A stretch of 64,000 nucleotides of DNA, from the NCBI RefSeq assembly GCF_002101815.1, contig NZ_LQPM01000023.1:124001-188000 (forward strand), written 5' to 3'. The DNA is from Mycobacterium paraense (GTDB lineage: Bacteria > Actinomycetota > Actinomycetes > Mycobacteriales > Mycobacteriaceae). Every line of letters begins with the position of its first letter. Within the stretch, counting starts at the first letter, position 1. This document shows, piece after piece, positions 24,750 through 32,261 of the stretch. The position numbers and the translations under genes are program-made. Below the pieces are notes generated by a model. That model saw only the letters and a program-made list of their open reading frames with translations, was not told where the DNA came from and ran no database searches.

Positions 24750-25514
24750 ATGCGCGATCGCGAGACGATCGACTCAGAATTGCGGCGCATCGCTCTGGGG
24801 CGCCAGTCGATCCGTGAGCAGGGCGGGCGGCCGTCGATCCAAGAGGTCGACGACCTGCTCGACGAGCGGCTCGGCCACCGCCCACCGGCGCCCGCGACCG
24901 ACGCTGTCGCCGACCCCCCGCGGCAGCGCACCACTGGTGCGAAAGCGCCTTTCAGCCGCAAGCGGGTGATGCGCCGTTTCGGCCTCCTCGCGGCCTTGCC
25001 GCTATCCCTGGTCGCCGGTGTCGCCGCGGTGGTGGTGATGTCCGGGACCCACCAGCCCGAGCCGGCGGCCGAGCCGGCCGCGGTTCCGCCGCCCCCGTCG
25101 ACCGTGCGACCCACCCCGGCCGCCCCCGCGGCTCACGCTCCGCAGCTCGACATCGCCGACCGGGCGTTCATCGGCGCGTTGAAGCACGACGGAATACCGT
25201 TTCCCGACGCCGAGTACGTGACGGCCCATGGGCATGCGGTCTGCGACTTCCTCAGCAGTCAGCCCGATTTCGCGCAGGCGATCCGCTTTGTCCAGGGATC
25301 GACGATATGGGACGCCAATCAGAGCGCGAACTTCGTGGCCGGCGCCGTCGTCTCGTACTGCCCGCAGTACGAACAGGCAAGCCCGGGGGACCTGCAGCCC
25401 GGCGTGGAGAAGACTCTGTCCGATCTGCACGCGGTGCAAGGTGAACTGCAGGGCATTCAGGGCGATCTGCAAAACATCCGCGACGGGCTGCCCGCCCTCC
25501 CCGGCCAGCCGTAA
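24750..25514 (+). CDS. Membrane-anchored DUF732 protein
   Basis: This 254-residue protein has a hydrophilic N-terminal 70 residues (DSELRRIALGRQSIREQGG, charged and helical), one transmembrane segment (FGLLAALPLSLVAGVAAVVVM, about 73-93), a Pro/Ala linker, and an outer DUF732 domain (ADRAFIGALKHDGIPF ... AVCDFLSS ... AVVSYCPQY) with the paired Cys of that family. A short coiled-coil tail follows (LHAVQGELQGIQGDLQNI). DUF732 is a mycobacterial family of unknown function, usually secreted alone; here it is tethered to a cytoplasmic region, which hints at signal transfer. Confidence 0.8.
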   Translation: MRDRETIDSELRRIALGRQSIREQGGRPSIQEVDDLLDERLGHRPPAPATDAVADPPRQRTTGAKAPFSRKRVMRRFGLLAALPLSLVAGVAAVVVMSGTHQPEPAAEPAAVPPPPSTVRPTPAAPAAHAPQLDIADRAFIGALKHDGIPFPDAEYVTAHGHAVCDFLSSQPDFAQAIRFVQGSTIWDANQSANFVAGAVVSYCPQYEQASPGDLQPGVEKTLSDLHAVQGELQGIQGDLQNIRDGLPALPGQP

Positions 25515-25543
25515 TCAGGCCCGCGCGCCAGTCTGGCGATCCC

Positions 25544-25765
25544 TCATGGGTCGGGAGGGGGCGGCGGCGGTGGGGTCCACCGCTTACCGTCGGTCGTCCA
25601 TCCGCACGGCAGGTAGTTGAGCTGCGGGGGCTGGCCGTCGAATGTCAGGCACTTCGGTGCACCCGGTGGGGGCCTGGGCGTCGGCGATGGCGTGTCGGCG
25701 TGCGCGACGGTCCCGCTGAGCATCAAAGCCCCAACGGCAACTGATACCGCGACTAACTTCCGCAT
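25544..25765 (-). CDS. Small secreted proline-rich protein
   Basis: This 73-residue protein starts at ATG 25765 (MRKLVAVSVAVGALMLSGTVAHA, a signal peptide cleaved after AHA). The mature 50 residues are Pro-rich with two Cys (PKCLTF, LPCGWT) likely paired, and end PPPPPPPDP. It resembles short exported mycobacterial proteins of unknown role. The longer frame to 25792 adds residues ahead of a good signal peptide and is rejected. It is convergent with the DUF732 gene. Confidence 0.7.
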   Translation of the reverse strand: MRKLVAVSVAVGALMLSGTVAHADTPSPTPRPPPGAPKCLTFDGQPPQLNYLPCGWTTDGKRWTPPPPPPPDP

Positions 25766-25849
25766 CCGAGGCTCGGCAAGTGCTAGGACCAACCACCATC
25801 GATGGTAGTCGGCTGCATCGCCGCGGAACCTTGAAAGTTCCTGGCAGTG

Positions 25850-26620
25850 TCAGTGGCGGCGCATCCAGACGACGACGCCGACGACGGCCAGCACGAGCGC
25901 CACGGCCGCGAGGACCCGCCACGGCGGCGCCGGAGAGGCTGCCCGGACGGCGGGTTGCTGTGTTGTAACCCGTTGCGCCGGAGGCTCTTTGGTTGCCGGG
26001 CTCTGCCGGGGTGGGCTTTGCTTAGCGGCCGGCTCCTGCTTGGGCGTCGACGAAACCGTGGTCGCCGCCGCAGGAGCCGGTGGCGCGGCGGGAGTTTCGG
26101 GCGCCGGAGGTTGTCGCCGGTCGCGTCCGCGCCGCCTGCGCGGCGCCCAGACCTCGTCGCCCAACTCGTCGGGAATCAGCCACATCAGCAGGGCGAGATT
26201 GACCACCGCCAGGATGCCATTCAGCAGAACCTCGGCGGCGTGAAACCCCAGCGGCGGCGTCGGCTTGTCGCCCGTCGTGGCGACGCTGCTGACGAACAGC
26301 AGGATGGTGTAGGCGACGGCGCTCAGGGCGGTAACCGTTATCGCCGCGCGGCGATGCCAGGAACACGCGATGGCCGCCACGCCGAACGCCAGCAGGATCC
26401 CGCTGTAGAGCGGGGTCGCGGTCAGGCCGAAGACGGGGGCGCCGGTGGGCCCGGCATGCGGATGCAGGGCCGCCGAGACCAGTCCGGCGATGCCGAAGAG
26501 GCTCACCAACGCGCCCTCGACCAACAGGAACCAACGCCCGCTGTGGAAACGCCCCGGGTCCATCGGGACCCGGCGCAAGCCCGACGTCAACCCGGGAACA
26601 TGACCCGCCGTAACCGGCAT
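25850..26620 (-). CDS. DUF4383-type membrane protein with basic tail
   Basis: The protein is 256 residues with about four transmembrane segments in the first 150 (WFLLVEGALVSLFGIAGLVSA, LYSGILLAFGVAAIA, VTALSAVAYTILLFVSS, VLLNGILAVVNLALLMWLI), resembling DUF4383. A Pro/Ala/Arg/Lys-rich cytoplasmic linker of about 80 residues leads to one last segment (VLAAVALVLAVVGVVVWM) and a short basic end. ATG 26620 has GGAGG eight bases upstream. The function is unknown; it may be a stress-linked integral membrane protein. Confidence 0.75.
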   Translation of the reverse strand: MPVTAGHVPGLTSGLRRVPMDPGRFHSGRWFLLVEGALVSLFGIAGLVSAALHPHAGPTGAPVFGLTATPLYSGILLAFGVAAIACSWHRRAAITVTALSAVAYTILLFVSSVATTGDKPTPPLGFHAAEVLLNGILAVVNLALLMWLIPDELGDEVWAPRRRRGRDRRQPPAPETPAAPPAPAAATTVSSTPKQEPAAKQSPPRQSPATKEPPAQRVTTQQPAVRAASPAPPWRVLAAVALVLAVVGVVVWMRRH

Positions 26621-26772
26621 CTCGCCACCTCCAGGCCGACAACACGCTGTGGCATTGGCTACCCGTTACCGGCGGGACTACTCCAGCGGTCGGCTTGGTT
26701 GTTTGCCAGTTTGGGTATCTACGCAGTCAGATCGGCGCACGCCCAGACCGTGCCGTTCACCAAGGAGGCATC

Positions 26773-27003
26773 ATGTGGCACAGCATCGTCCTGGCAGCGG
26801 CACAACAACCCGAGGCCGCGGGCATCATCCTCAGGGGGATCAAAGGCATCTTCGTCGCGATCGGAAGCATCATCGCGGCCATCGTGTGCGGCGTCATCGC
26901 CGGCATGAAGGGTCGCAGCGCCCTCGGCTGGGGCATCCTCGGGCTGTTCTTCTCGATCCTGACGCTGATCGTCGTCATCGTCATCCCGTCGAAGAAGTCG
27001 TGA
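26773..27003 (+). CDS. Small two-pass membrane protein
   Basis: This 76-residue protein has a perfect AAGGAGG ribosome site four bases before ATG 26773, which decides the start against a longer in-frame extension. Two hydrophobic segments (GIFVAIGSIIAAIVCGVIAG and GWGILGLFFSILTLIVVIVI) are joined by MKGRSALG, and the tail is PSKKS. It resembles short membrane proteins annotated as hypothetical in actinomycetes. The function is unknown. Confidence 0.75.
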   Translation: MWHSIVLAAAQQPEAAGIILRGIKGIFVAIGSIIAAIVCGVIAGMKGRSALGWGILGLFFSILTLIVVIVIPSKKS

Positions 27004-27115
27004 CGCTCACGGGCCTTATCGGAGCGGTCGGGCGATCGACTCGAGAAGAAGCTAGCCGTCCGCCCCCGCCAACTCTTCCGATGCCAGCGCGGCGACTTTA
27101 ACTTCGCTCCCGATT

Positions 27116-27655
27116 ATGTTTTACACACCAGGTTGGGGAGCATTGCTGACCGCTGTATCGACGCTGACGGGCGCACTAGGTGGGGTTGCGATCACTCAAT
27201 GGAACTCCAACCGTCAGTCTGCCCGAGAATATTTTGAGGCGCGTCGTTCTGAGCAGCGATTGGCGGTATTGGATGTCATGGAGCCGGCGGCAATGCTCAC
27301 ACCAAAGATGCGGCGATTTGCGTCCTTGATAGACAGGGCAGCCGCGGGCGAAGCAGTTCAGGATATTGAGGCTTTTTATGGGCCGGCCTACAAGGAAGCG
27401 GTGACTCAGAAGAGTGAGCTGACACGCGCGATCCGAAAGGCTGCGCTAATTATCACGGAACCGAAGATCGCTGAAGCCTTGGAAGGTCTCGAAAAGGCTG
27501 CCGACGACCTGGCGGCCGAGCGCAGCGCAGCTGGCCTAGCAGCAGAAAGAGGACAGCCAGATAGTACGGCGCTCCGAAGGGCTATAGATACGTACAACTT
27601 TTCTGCCCTTCGGCTGAGAGTGGTTGCGCGAGAACAGCTCACCCGAAGGTCCTAG
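27116..27655 (+). CDS. Orphan protein of lower GC, possibly acquired
   Basis: This 179-residue protein has a short hydrophobic N-terminus (LLTAVSTLTGALGGVAIT) followed by a mostly helical, charged body (SEQRLAVLDVMEPAAML, ALEGLEKAADDLAAERSAA). It resembles phage- or island-borne membrane-anchored helical proteins only in general form. The codons are visibly richer in A/T than all neighbours, and the gene ends 170 bases from the 3' end of tRNA-Thr, a classic integration target. No integrase or repeated tRNA end is visible. I do not recognise it. Confidence 0.6.
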   Translation: MFYTPGWGALLTAVSTLTGALGGVAITQWNSNRQSAREYFEARRSEQRLAVLDVMEPAAMLTPKMRRFASLIDRAAAGEAVQDIEAFYGPAYKEAVTQKSELTRAIRKAALIITEPKIAEALEGLEKAADDLAAERSAAGLAAERGQPDSTALRRAIDTYNFSALRLRVVAREQLTRRS

Positions 27656-27826
27656 GTTAGGGCGAGGGGAGGAGCTGCCTAGAAATTCGAACTTTTCGAC
27701 TCCCACTTGGGTGCAGCTGCCGAAAAGCTAGACGGAATTGTAGACAAAATATGGGCAAATTGGCGTTACTGTAATACAGCAACGTCGAAAGACATGTCTA
27801 ACAGCGCAACTTCGTTGCAGCTATCG
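27656..27826. other. AT-richer intergenic DNA next to tRNA-Thr
   Basis: No gene is seen. It contains a CTTTTCG...CGAAAAG inverted repeat and a perfect AGACATGTCT palindrome, and has the same lower GC as the orphan gene before it. Confidence 0.4.
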
Positions 27827-27898
27827 AGCCCCCTGTCAGGATTGAACTGACGACCGCTCGCTTACAAGGCGAGTGCTCTACCACTGAGCTAAGGAGGC
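27827..27898 (-). tRNA. tRNA-Thr (TGT anticodon)
   Basis: Read on the minus strand, 72 bases fold into a cloverleaf. The acceptor GCCTCCT pairs with AGGGGGC (including one G-T pair). The D arm is AGCTCAGTGGTAGAGC. The anticodon stem CTCGC/GCGAG holds loop CTTGTAA with anticodon TGT. The T arm contains GTTCAATCC. The 3' CCA is not encoded. It reads ACA threonine codons. Confidence 0.95.
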
Positions 27899-27927
27899 CG
27901 GGTAAATCAGGGTGCCAGCCTAGCCGC

Positions 27928-28656
27928 TCACTCCTCGCTCTCGATGATGCGCGTGGAGCGCACCGACCGCGACGAGGTGCGCCGTCCGGGGCGGCGGCCG
28001 GGCAGCGGAATCCGGTCGGCGATGTTGCTCAACGGGTTGACGACCATGGTGAGCCCGATGACGGCGTCCTGCAGGGTGGCGATGGCCGGCTCCAGCGCCT
28101 CCATGCCGGGGGTCAGCCGCGCCAGGGTGTCGGCGACGTCGGCGAGCTGGTCCAGCGGACCGTTCTTGGCGGTCAGCTTGTCGATCAGACCCCCCTCCGA
28201 AAGTAACCGCTCGGCCAGCCCGTCCTCACCCAAAATCCGCTCGATCAGTCCCTCCTCCGCGAGCAGCTGATCGGCCAGCCCGCCCGGCTCCAGGGCGCGC
28301 TGCAGCCCACCGCCCTCGGCGGTCAGCCGGTCGAGCACGCCGCCCTCCGAGGTCAGCATGTCCACCACGCCGCCCTGGCGCAGCAGCCGGTCCAGCGGCC
28401 CGTCGGGCGCCACGGCGCGACCGAGCGGCGCGTCGTCGTCCAACAGCCGCGCCAACCGGTTGGCGCGGGTGATCGCGTCGTCCAACCCGAACATGGACGC
28501 CATCGCGTTGGATCGGGCGTCGCTGCCCGCCTCGCCCAGCGCGCGCTTCGCCACGCCCACCGCCGCGGTGGCGACGCTCAGGCTCGCGTCGGCGGCGGCA
28601 AGCCCGGCCCGCGCGGGAGCGGTCGCAAGCGACACGATGTCTTTGGCGAAGTTCAT
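27928..28656 (-). CDS. Decapeptide-repeat protein, Rv0756c-like
   Basis: This 242-residue protein is divergent from phoP, at the place of Mtb Rv0756c. Residues 1-80 are helical and Ala-rich. Residues 87-174 contain nine tandem units of ten residues with pattern (L/V)-x-(D/E)-x-L-x-x-x-G-G (for example VLDRLTAEGG, LAERLLSEGG, LIERILGEDG). A helical segment with some hydrophobic character follows, and the tail is basic (RRPGRRTSSRSVRSTR). There is no signal peptide. The function is unknown. ATG 28656 gives the clean N-terminus MNFAKDIVSLA. The repeats could form a stacked amphipathic solenoid. Confidence 0.75.
   Translation of the reverse strand: MNFAKDIVSLATAPARAGLAAADASLSVATAAVGVAKRALGEAGSDARSNAMASMFGLDDAITRANRLARLLDDDAPLGRAVAPDGPLDRLLRQGGVVDMLTSEGGVLDRLTAEGGGLQRALEPGGLADQLLAEEGLIERILGEDGLAERLLSEGGLIDKLTAKNGPLDQLADVADTLARLTPGMEALEPAIATLQDAVIGLTMVVNPLSNIADRIPLPGRRPGRRTSSRSVRSTRIIESEE
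28135..28398 (-). repeat. Nine 30-base units coding for decapeptide repeats
   Basis: The units encode residues 87-174 of the Rv0756c-like protein. They are diverged at DNA level but hold the Leu and Gly-Gly positions, which suggests an old, structurally constrained repeat. Confidence 0.7.
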
Positions 28657-28721
28657 GCCATCAGAGTCTATTCGCGACACCGCCGGTAAAGCCCGACCGT
28701 TCCAAGGTCATGCGATGATTC

Positions 28722-28750
28722 CTGGCAGACTGTTAGCAGACGACTGGCAC
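28722..28750 (+). promoter_or_regulatory. Direct repeats upstream of phoP
   Basis: CTGGCAG (28722), CTGTTAG (28730) and CTGGCAC (28744) lie in the same orientation, 65-93 bases before the phoP ATG. PhoP is known to autoregulate through short direct repeats in its promoter, so these are candidate PhoP sites. Confidence 0.45.
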
Positions 28751-28814
28751 CGAGCTTTCAGGAATCACACAATAATCGGAAAGGCAACGTTCAAACAAAG
28801 GACGGAAGTACCTC

Positions 28815-29534
28815 ATGACAGCGCCCACCTCAAACGAAACCAAACCGGAGGCTCGCGTACTCGTAGTCGACGACGAGGCCAACATCGTCGAACTGCTCTC
28901 CGTCAGCCTCAAGTTCCAGGGGTTTGAGGTCTACACCGCAACCAACGGGGCCCAGGCGCTGGATCGCGCGCGTGACGCGCGGCCCGACGCGGTGATCCTC
29001 GACGTGATGATGCCCGGCATGGACGGCTTCGGGGTGCTGCGCCGGCTGCGCGCCGACGGCATCGACGCCCCGGCGCTGTTCCTAACCGCCCGCGACTCCC
29101 TGCAGGACAAGATCGCGGGCCTGACGCTGGGCGGCGACGACTACGTGACCAAGCCGTTCAGCCTCGAGGAGGTCGTGGCCCGGCTGCGGGTCATCCTGCG
29201 GCGCGCCGGCAAGGGCGGCGCCGAACCCCGCAACGCACGGCTGACGTTCGCCGACATCGAACTCGACGAGGAGACCCACGAGGTGTGGAAGGCCGGCGAG
29301 CCGGTGTCGCTGTCGCCGACCGAGTTCACCCTGCTGCGCTACTTCGTGATCAACGCGGGCACCGTGCTCAGCAAGCCGAAGATCCTTGACCACGTCTGGC
29401 GCTACGACTTCGGCGGCGACGTCAACGTCGTGGAGTCGTACGTCTCGTACCTGCGTCGCAAGATCGACACGGGCGAGAAACGGCTGCTGCACACACTGCG
29501 CGGCGTGGGCTACGTCCTGCGCGAGCCGCGCTGA
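28815..29534 (+). CDS. phoP: Response regulator PhoP
   Basis: This 239-residue OmpR/PhoB-type regulator is almost identical in visible sequence to Mtb PhoP after a variable N-terminus. The receiver domain has the acidic pocket Asp19/Asp20, phospho-acceptor Asp63, Thr91 and Lys113. A winged-helix DNA-binding domain follows (SPTEFTLLRYFVINAG ... VESYVSYLRRKIDTG). PhoP controls complex-lipid synthesis, ESX-1 substrates and pH response in pathogenic mycobacteria. Ribosome site GGA lies about ten bases before the ATG. phoR follows after 23 bases, forming an operon. Confidence 0.97.
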   Translation: MTAPTSNETKPEARVLVVDDEANIVELLSVSLKFQGFEVYTATNGAQALDRARDARPDAVILDVMMPGMDGFGVLRRLRADGIDAPALFLTARDSLQDKIAGLTLGGDDYVTKPFSLEEVVARLRVILRRAGKGGAEPRNARLTFADIELDEETHEVWKAGEPVSLSPTEFTLLRYFVINAGTVLSKPKILDHVWRYDFGGDVNVVESYVSYLRRKIDTGEKRLLHTLRGVGYVLREPR

Positions 29535-29557
29535 GCGCGAAAGCGAAGAATGTAGGG

Positions 29558-31000
29558 ATGGCCATCAAGTTTCGACGCGGAGTGCCACTGCGGGTGGGTC
29601 TGGTGGCCGCCACCCTGTTGCTGGTGGGCTGCGGTCTGGCCGTCTCCGGCTTCGCCGTCACCTCGATCCTGCGTCACGTCCTGATCGGCCGGATCGACCA
29701 GACGCTGCTCGAGGCCTCCCGCGGCTGGGCGCAGGCCCCGCGGCGCCAGTCGCCGCCCCCCTACGAAGGCCCCGATCCCGGCCGCCCGCCGTCGAAGTTC
29801 TATGTACGGGGCGTCGGCACCGACGGCACCCCGTTCACCGCCATCAACGACCGCAACTCCGAACCGGCGCTGCCCCCCAACAACGATGTCGGCCCGAGCC
29901 CCACGACGCTGCCCTCGATCAACGGCTCCGATATCCAGTGGCGCGCGGTATCGGTGCGCGGACCGCACGGGCTGACGACGGTCGCGATCGACCTGTCCGA
30001 CGTCCAGCACACCCTCAGCTCCCTGGTCTGGCTGCAGTTCGGCATCGGTGTCGCGGTGCTGGTGGTCGTCGGCATCGCGAGCTTCGTGGTGGTGCACCGC
30101 AGCCTGCGCCCGCTGGTCGAGGTCGAGCACACCGCCGCGGCGATCGCCGCCGGACAGCGTGATCGCTTGGTTCCGGAGCGAGATCCCCGGACCGAGGTGG
30201 GCCGGCTTTCGTTGGCGCTCAACGGAATGCTCACCCAGATCCAGCAAGCGTTGGCCTCCTCGGAGTCGTCGGCCGAGAAGGCCCGACGTTCCGAGGACCG
30301 GATGCGACGGTTCATCACCGACGCCAGCCACGAACTGCGCACGCCGCTGACGACCATCCGCGGCTTCGCCGAGCTGTATCGGCAGGGCGCGGCGCGCGAC
30401 GTGTCGATGCTGTTGTCGCGGATCGAAAGCGAAGCCAGCCGGATGGGCCTGCTGGTGGACGACCTGCTGCTGTTGGCCCGGCTGGACGTGCAACGCCCGC
30501 TCGAACATCACCGGGTCGACCTGCTGGCGCTGGCCAGCGACGCCGTCCACGACGCGCAGGCGATCGACCCCAAGCGCACCATCAGCATGGAGGTCCTCGA
30601 CGGCCCGGGCACCCCGGAGGTGCTCGGGGACGAACCCCGGATTCGCCAGGTGCTCAGCAACCTGGTCGCCAACGCCCTGCAGCACACCCCCGAAAGCGCC
30701 GACGTCACGGTTCGCGTGGGCACCGAGGGCGACGACGCGGTGCTGGAAGTGGCCGACAAGGGCCCCGGCATGAGCCAGCAGGACGCGTCGCGGGTGTTCG
30801 AGCGGTTCTACCGGACCGACTCGTCCCGGGCGCGGGCCAGCGGCGGCACCGGTCTGGGGCTGTCGATCGTCGACTCGTTGGTGCGCGCGCACGGCGGCGA
30901 CGTCAGCGTGCTGACCTCACCCGGGGAGGGATGCTGCTTCCGCGTTACGCTGCCCCGCGTCAGCGACGTTCCCGCTCCGGAGCCGGCTCACGCCAGTTGA
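29558..31000 (+). CDS. phoR: Sensor histidine kinase PhoR
   Basis: The protein is 480 residues (Mtb PhoR is about 485). Its order is: transmembrane helix 1 (about 12-36), a roughly 120-residue periplasmic sensor loop rich in Pro, transmembrane helix 2 (about 158-180), a HAMP linker, the HisKA dimerisation helix with phospho-His258 (DASHELRTPLTTIRGF), then the HATPase_c domain with N box NLVANALQHTP, DKGPGMS and GGTGLGLSIV. It phosphorylates PhoP. The 3' end overlaps the convergent HIT gene by 13 bases, and there is no terminator between them. Confidence 0.96.
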   Translation: MAIKFRRGVPLRVGLVAATLLLVGCGLAVSGFAVTSILRHVLIGRIDQTLLEASRGWAQAPRRQSPPPYEGPDPGRPPSKFYVRGVGTDGTPFTAINDRNSEPALPPNNDVGPSPTTLPSINGSDIQWRAVSVRGPHGLTTVAIDLSDVQHTLSSLVWLQFGIGVAVLVVVGIASFVVVHRSLRPLVEVEHTAAAIAAGQRDRLVPERDPRTEVGRLSLALNGMLTQIQQALASSESSAEKARRSEDRMRRFITDASHELRTPLTTIRGFAELYRQGAARDVSMLLSRIESEASRMGLLVDDLLLLARLDVQRPLEHHRVDLLALASDAVHDAQAIDPKRTISMEVLDGPGTPEVLGDEPRIRQVLSNLVANALQHTPESADVTVRVGTEGDDAVLEVADKGPGMSQQDASRVFERFYRTDSSRARASGGTGLGLSIVDSLVRAHGGDVSVLTSPGEGCCFRVTLPRVSDVPAPEPAHAS

Positions 31001-31392
31001 GCCAGCGCCGCCTTGATCTTGGCCTGCGCCGCGTCCAGGGATTCCGCTGACGGGTTGCGGTCGACGTTGGCAAAACCGAAGTCGCTCAGGCTGCGGGTGG
31101 GGAAGACGTGGACGTGCAGATGGGGCACCTCGAGCCCGGCGATGATCAGCCCGGAGCGTTCGGTCTTGAACGCCTTGCACACGGCCTTGCCGATCAGCTG
31201 GCTGACCGCCATGACGCGGCCGAAGACCGCGCCGTCGACGTCCTGCCACTGGTCGATCTCGGCGCGGGGGACCACCAGCGTGTGGCCCTGGGTCATCGGC
31301 TCGATCGTCAGGAACGCGACGATGTCGTCGTCCTCGTAGACGAAACGGCCGGGCAGTTCGCGGTTGATGATCTTGGTGAAGATCGAAGCCAT
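30988..31392 (-). CDS. HIT-family nucleotide-binding protein, Rv0759c-like
   Basis: This 134-residue protein has the histidine triad H91-L-H93-V-H95 in VPHLHVHVFP and the N-terminal segment FTKIINRELPGRFVYEDDDIVAFL common to HINT-type hydrolases. These proteins cleave nucleoside phosphoramidates or related adenylated compounds. ATG 31392 gives the family N-terminus; the frame extends to 31416 without support. The place beside phoPR matches Mtb Rv0759c. Confidence 0.9.
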   Translation of the reverse strand: MASIFTKIINRELPGRFVYEDDDIVAFLTIEPMTQGHTLVVPRAEIDQWQDVDGAVFGRVMAVSQLIGKAVCKAFKTERSGLIIAGLEVPHLHVHVFPTRSLSDFGFANVDRNPSAESLDAAQAKIKAALAQLA

Positions 31393-31488
31393 GGGCCCCA
31401 GCATATGTTCGGCCACCGATCGATGAGTTTGGCGGGTGTTGATGGTCAGTCCGGATAGGACCCCACGACGAAGGAACGAGTTTTCGCC

Positions 31489-32145
31489 ATGTCACAAGTG
31501 CGCGTGCACAACTTTTCGGTCTCCCTCGACGGTTTCGCCACCGGCCTCGGGCAAAGCCTCGAGGCGCCGTTCGGACACGCCGGAGGCCGGCTACACGAAT
31601 GGTTCTTCGGCACCCGGACCTTCCGGGCGATGCACGGCGAGGCGGGCGGCAGCACCGGCATCGACGACGCGCTCGCCGGCAGGTGGGAGCCGGGCATCGG
31701 CGCCGAAATCATGGGACGCGGCAAGTTCGGACCGCAGCGCGGTCCGTGGACCGGCCAACCGGGCGGTGCGGAATGGAAGGGCTGGTGGGGCGCCGAGCCG
31801 CCGTTTCACACCCCGGTCTTCGTGCTGACTCACCACCCGCGGCCCCCGATCGAGATGGACGGCGGCACCACCTTCCACTTCATCGACGCAAGCCCCGCCG
31901 AATCGCTTGCGTTGGCGCGAAAAGCCGCCGGTGGCAGCGACATTCGGATCGGCGGCGGACCGTCGACCGTGCGCCAGTTCCTCGCCGCCGACCTCGTCGA
32001 CCATCTGCACATCACGGTGGTGCCGATCATCCTGGGGCGCGGCGAGCGCTTGTGGGACGGGTCGGAGGGCCTCGAGCAGCGCTTCGCGGTGGAATCGGTG
32101 AGCAGCCCCAGCGGCGTCACGCACCAGATCTTCACGCGCCGCTAG
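31489..32145 (+). CDS. Dihydrofolate reductase-like (RibD C-terminal domain) protein
   Basis: This 218-residue protein of the RibD_C/DHFR-like reductase family starts VRVHNFSVSLDGFATG and has EIMGRGKFGP, SLALARKAAGGSDIRIGGGPSTVRQFLAADLVDHLHITVVPIILGRG, the strand-helix pattern that binds NADPH. These small reductases occur widely in actinomycetes; few have known substrates. It is not expected at this place in Mtb, so it is an insertion relative to that genome. It is divergent from the HIT gene by 96 bases. A perfect hairpin begins on the last base of its stop codon. Confidence 0.88.
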   Translation: MSQVRVHNFSVSLDGFATGLGQSLEAPFGHAGGRLHEWFFGTRTFRAMHGEAGGSTGIDDALAGRWEPGIGAEIMGRGKFGPQRGPWTGQPGGAEWKGWWGAEPPFHTPVFVLTHHPRPPIEMDGGTTFHFIDASPAESLALARKAAGGSDIRIGGGPSTVRQFLAADLVDHLHITVVPIILGRGERLWDGSEGLEQRFAVESVSSPSGVTHQIFTRR

Positions 32146-32166
32146 GCAACCGCCGGCACGGTTGCC
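32145..32166 (+). terminator. Perfect hairpin after the reductase
   Basis: GGCAACCG pairs with CGGTTGCC around a six-base loop. The stem starts at the final G of the stop codon and no T-tract follows. Confidence 0.6.
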
Positions 32167-32261
32167 ACGCCGCCTCGAGGCCGAATCGTTAGCGCAGCGT
32201 TGCGGTTTCGTTCTGCGACCCCGGGAAAATCGCTGTACGCACTTCACGGGAGGAGACCTCT

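Noticed and set aside
31475..31482. AACGAGTT core resembling KstR upstream of the dihydrofolate-reductase-like gene
   Set aside because: The outer T and A of the consensus are missing on both sides (A and C instead).
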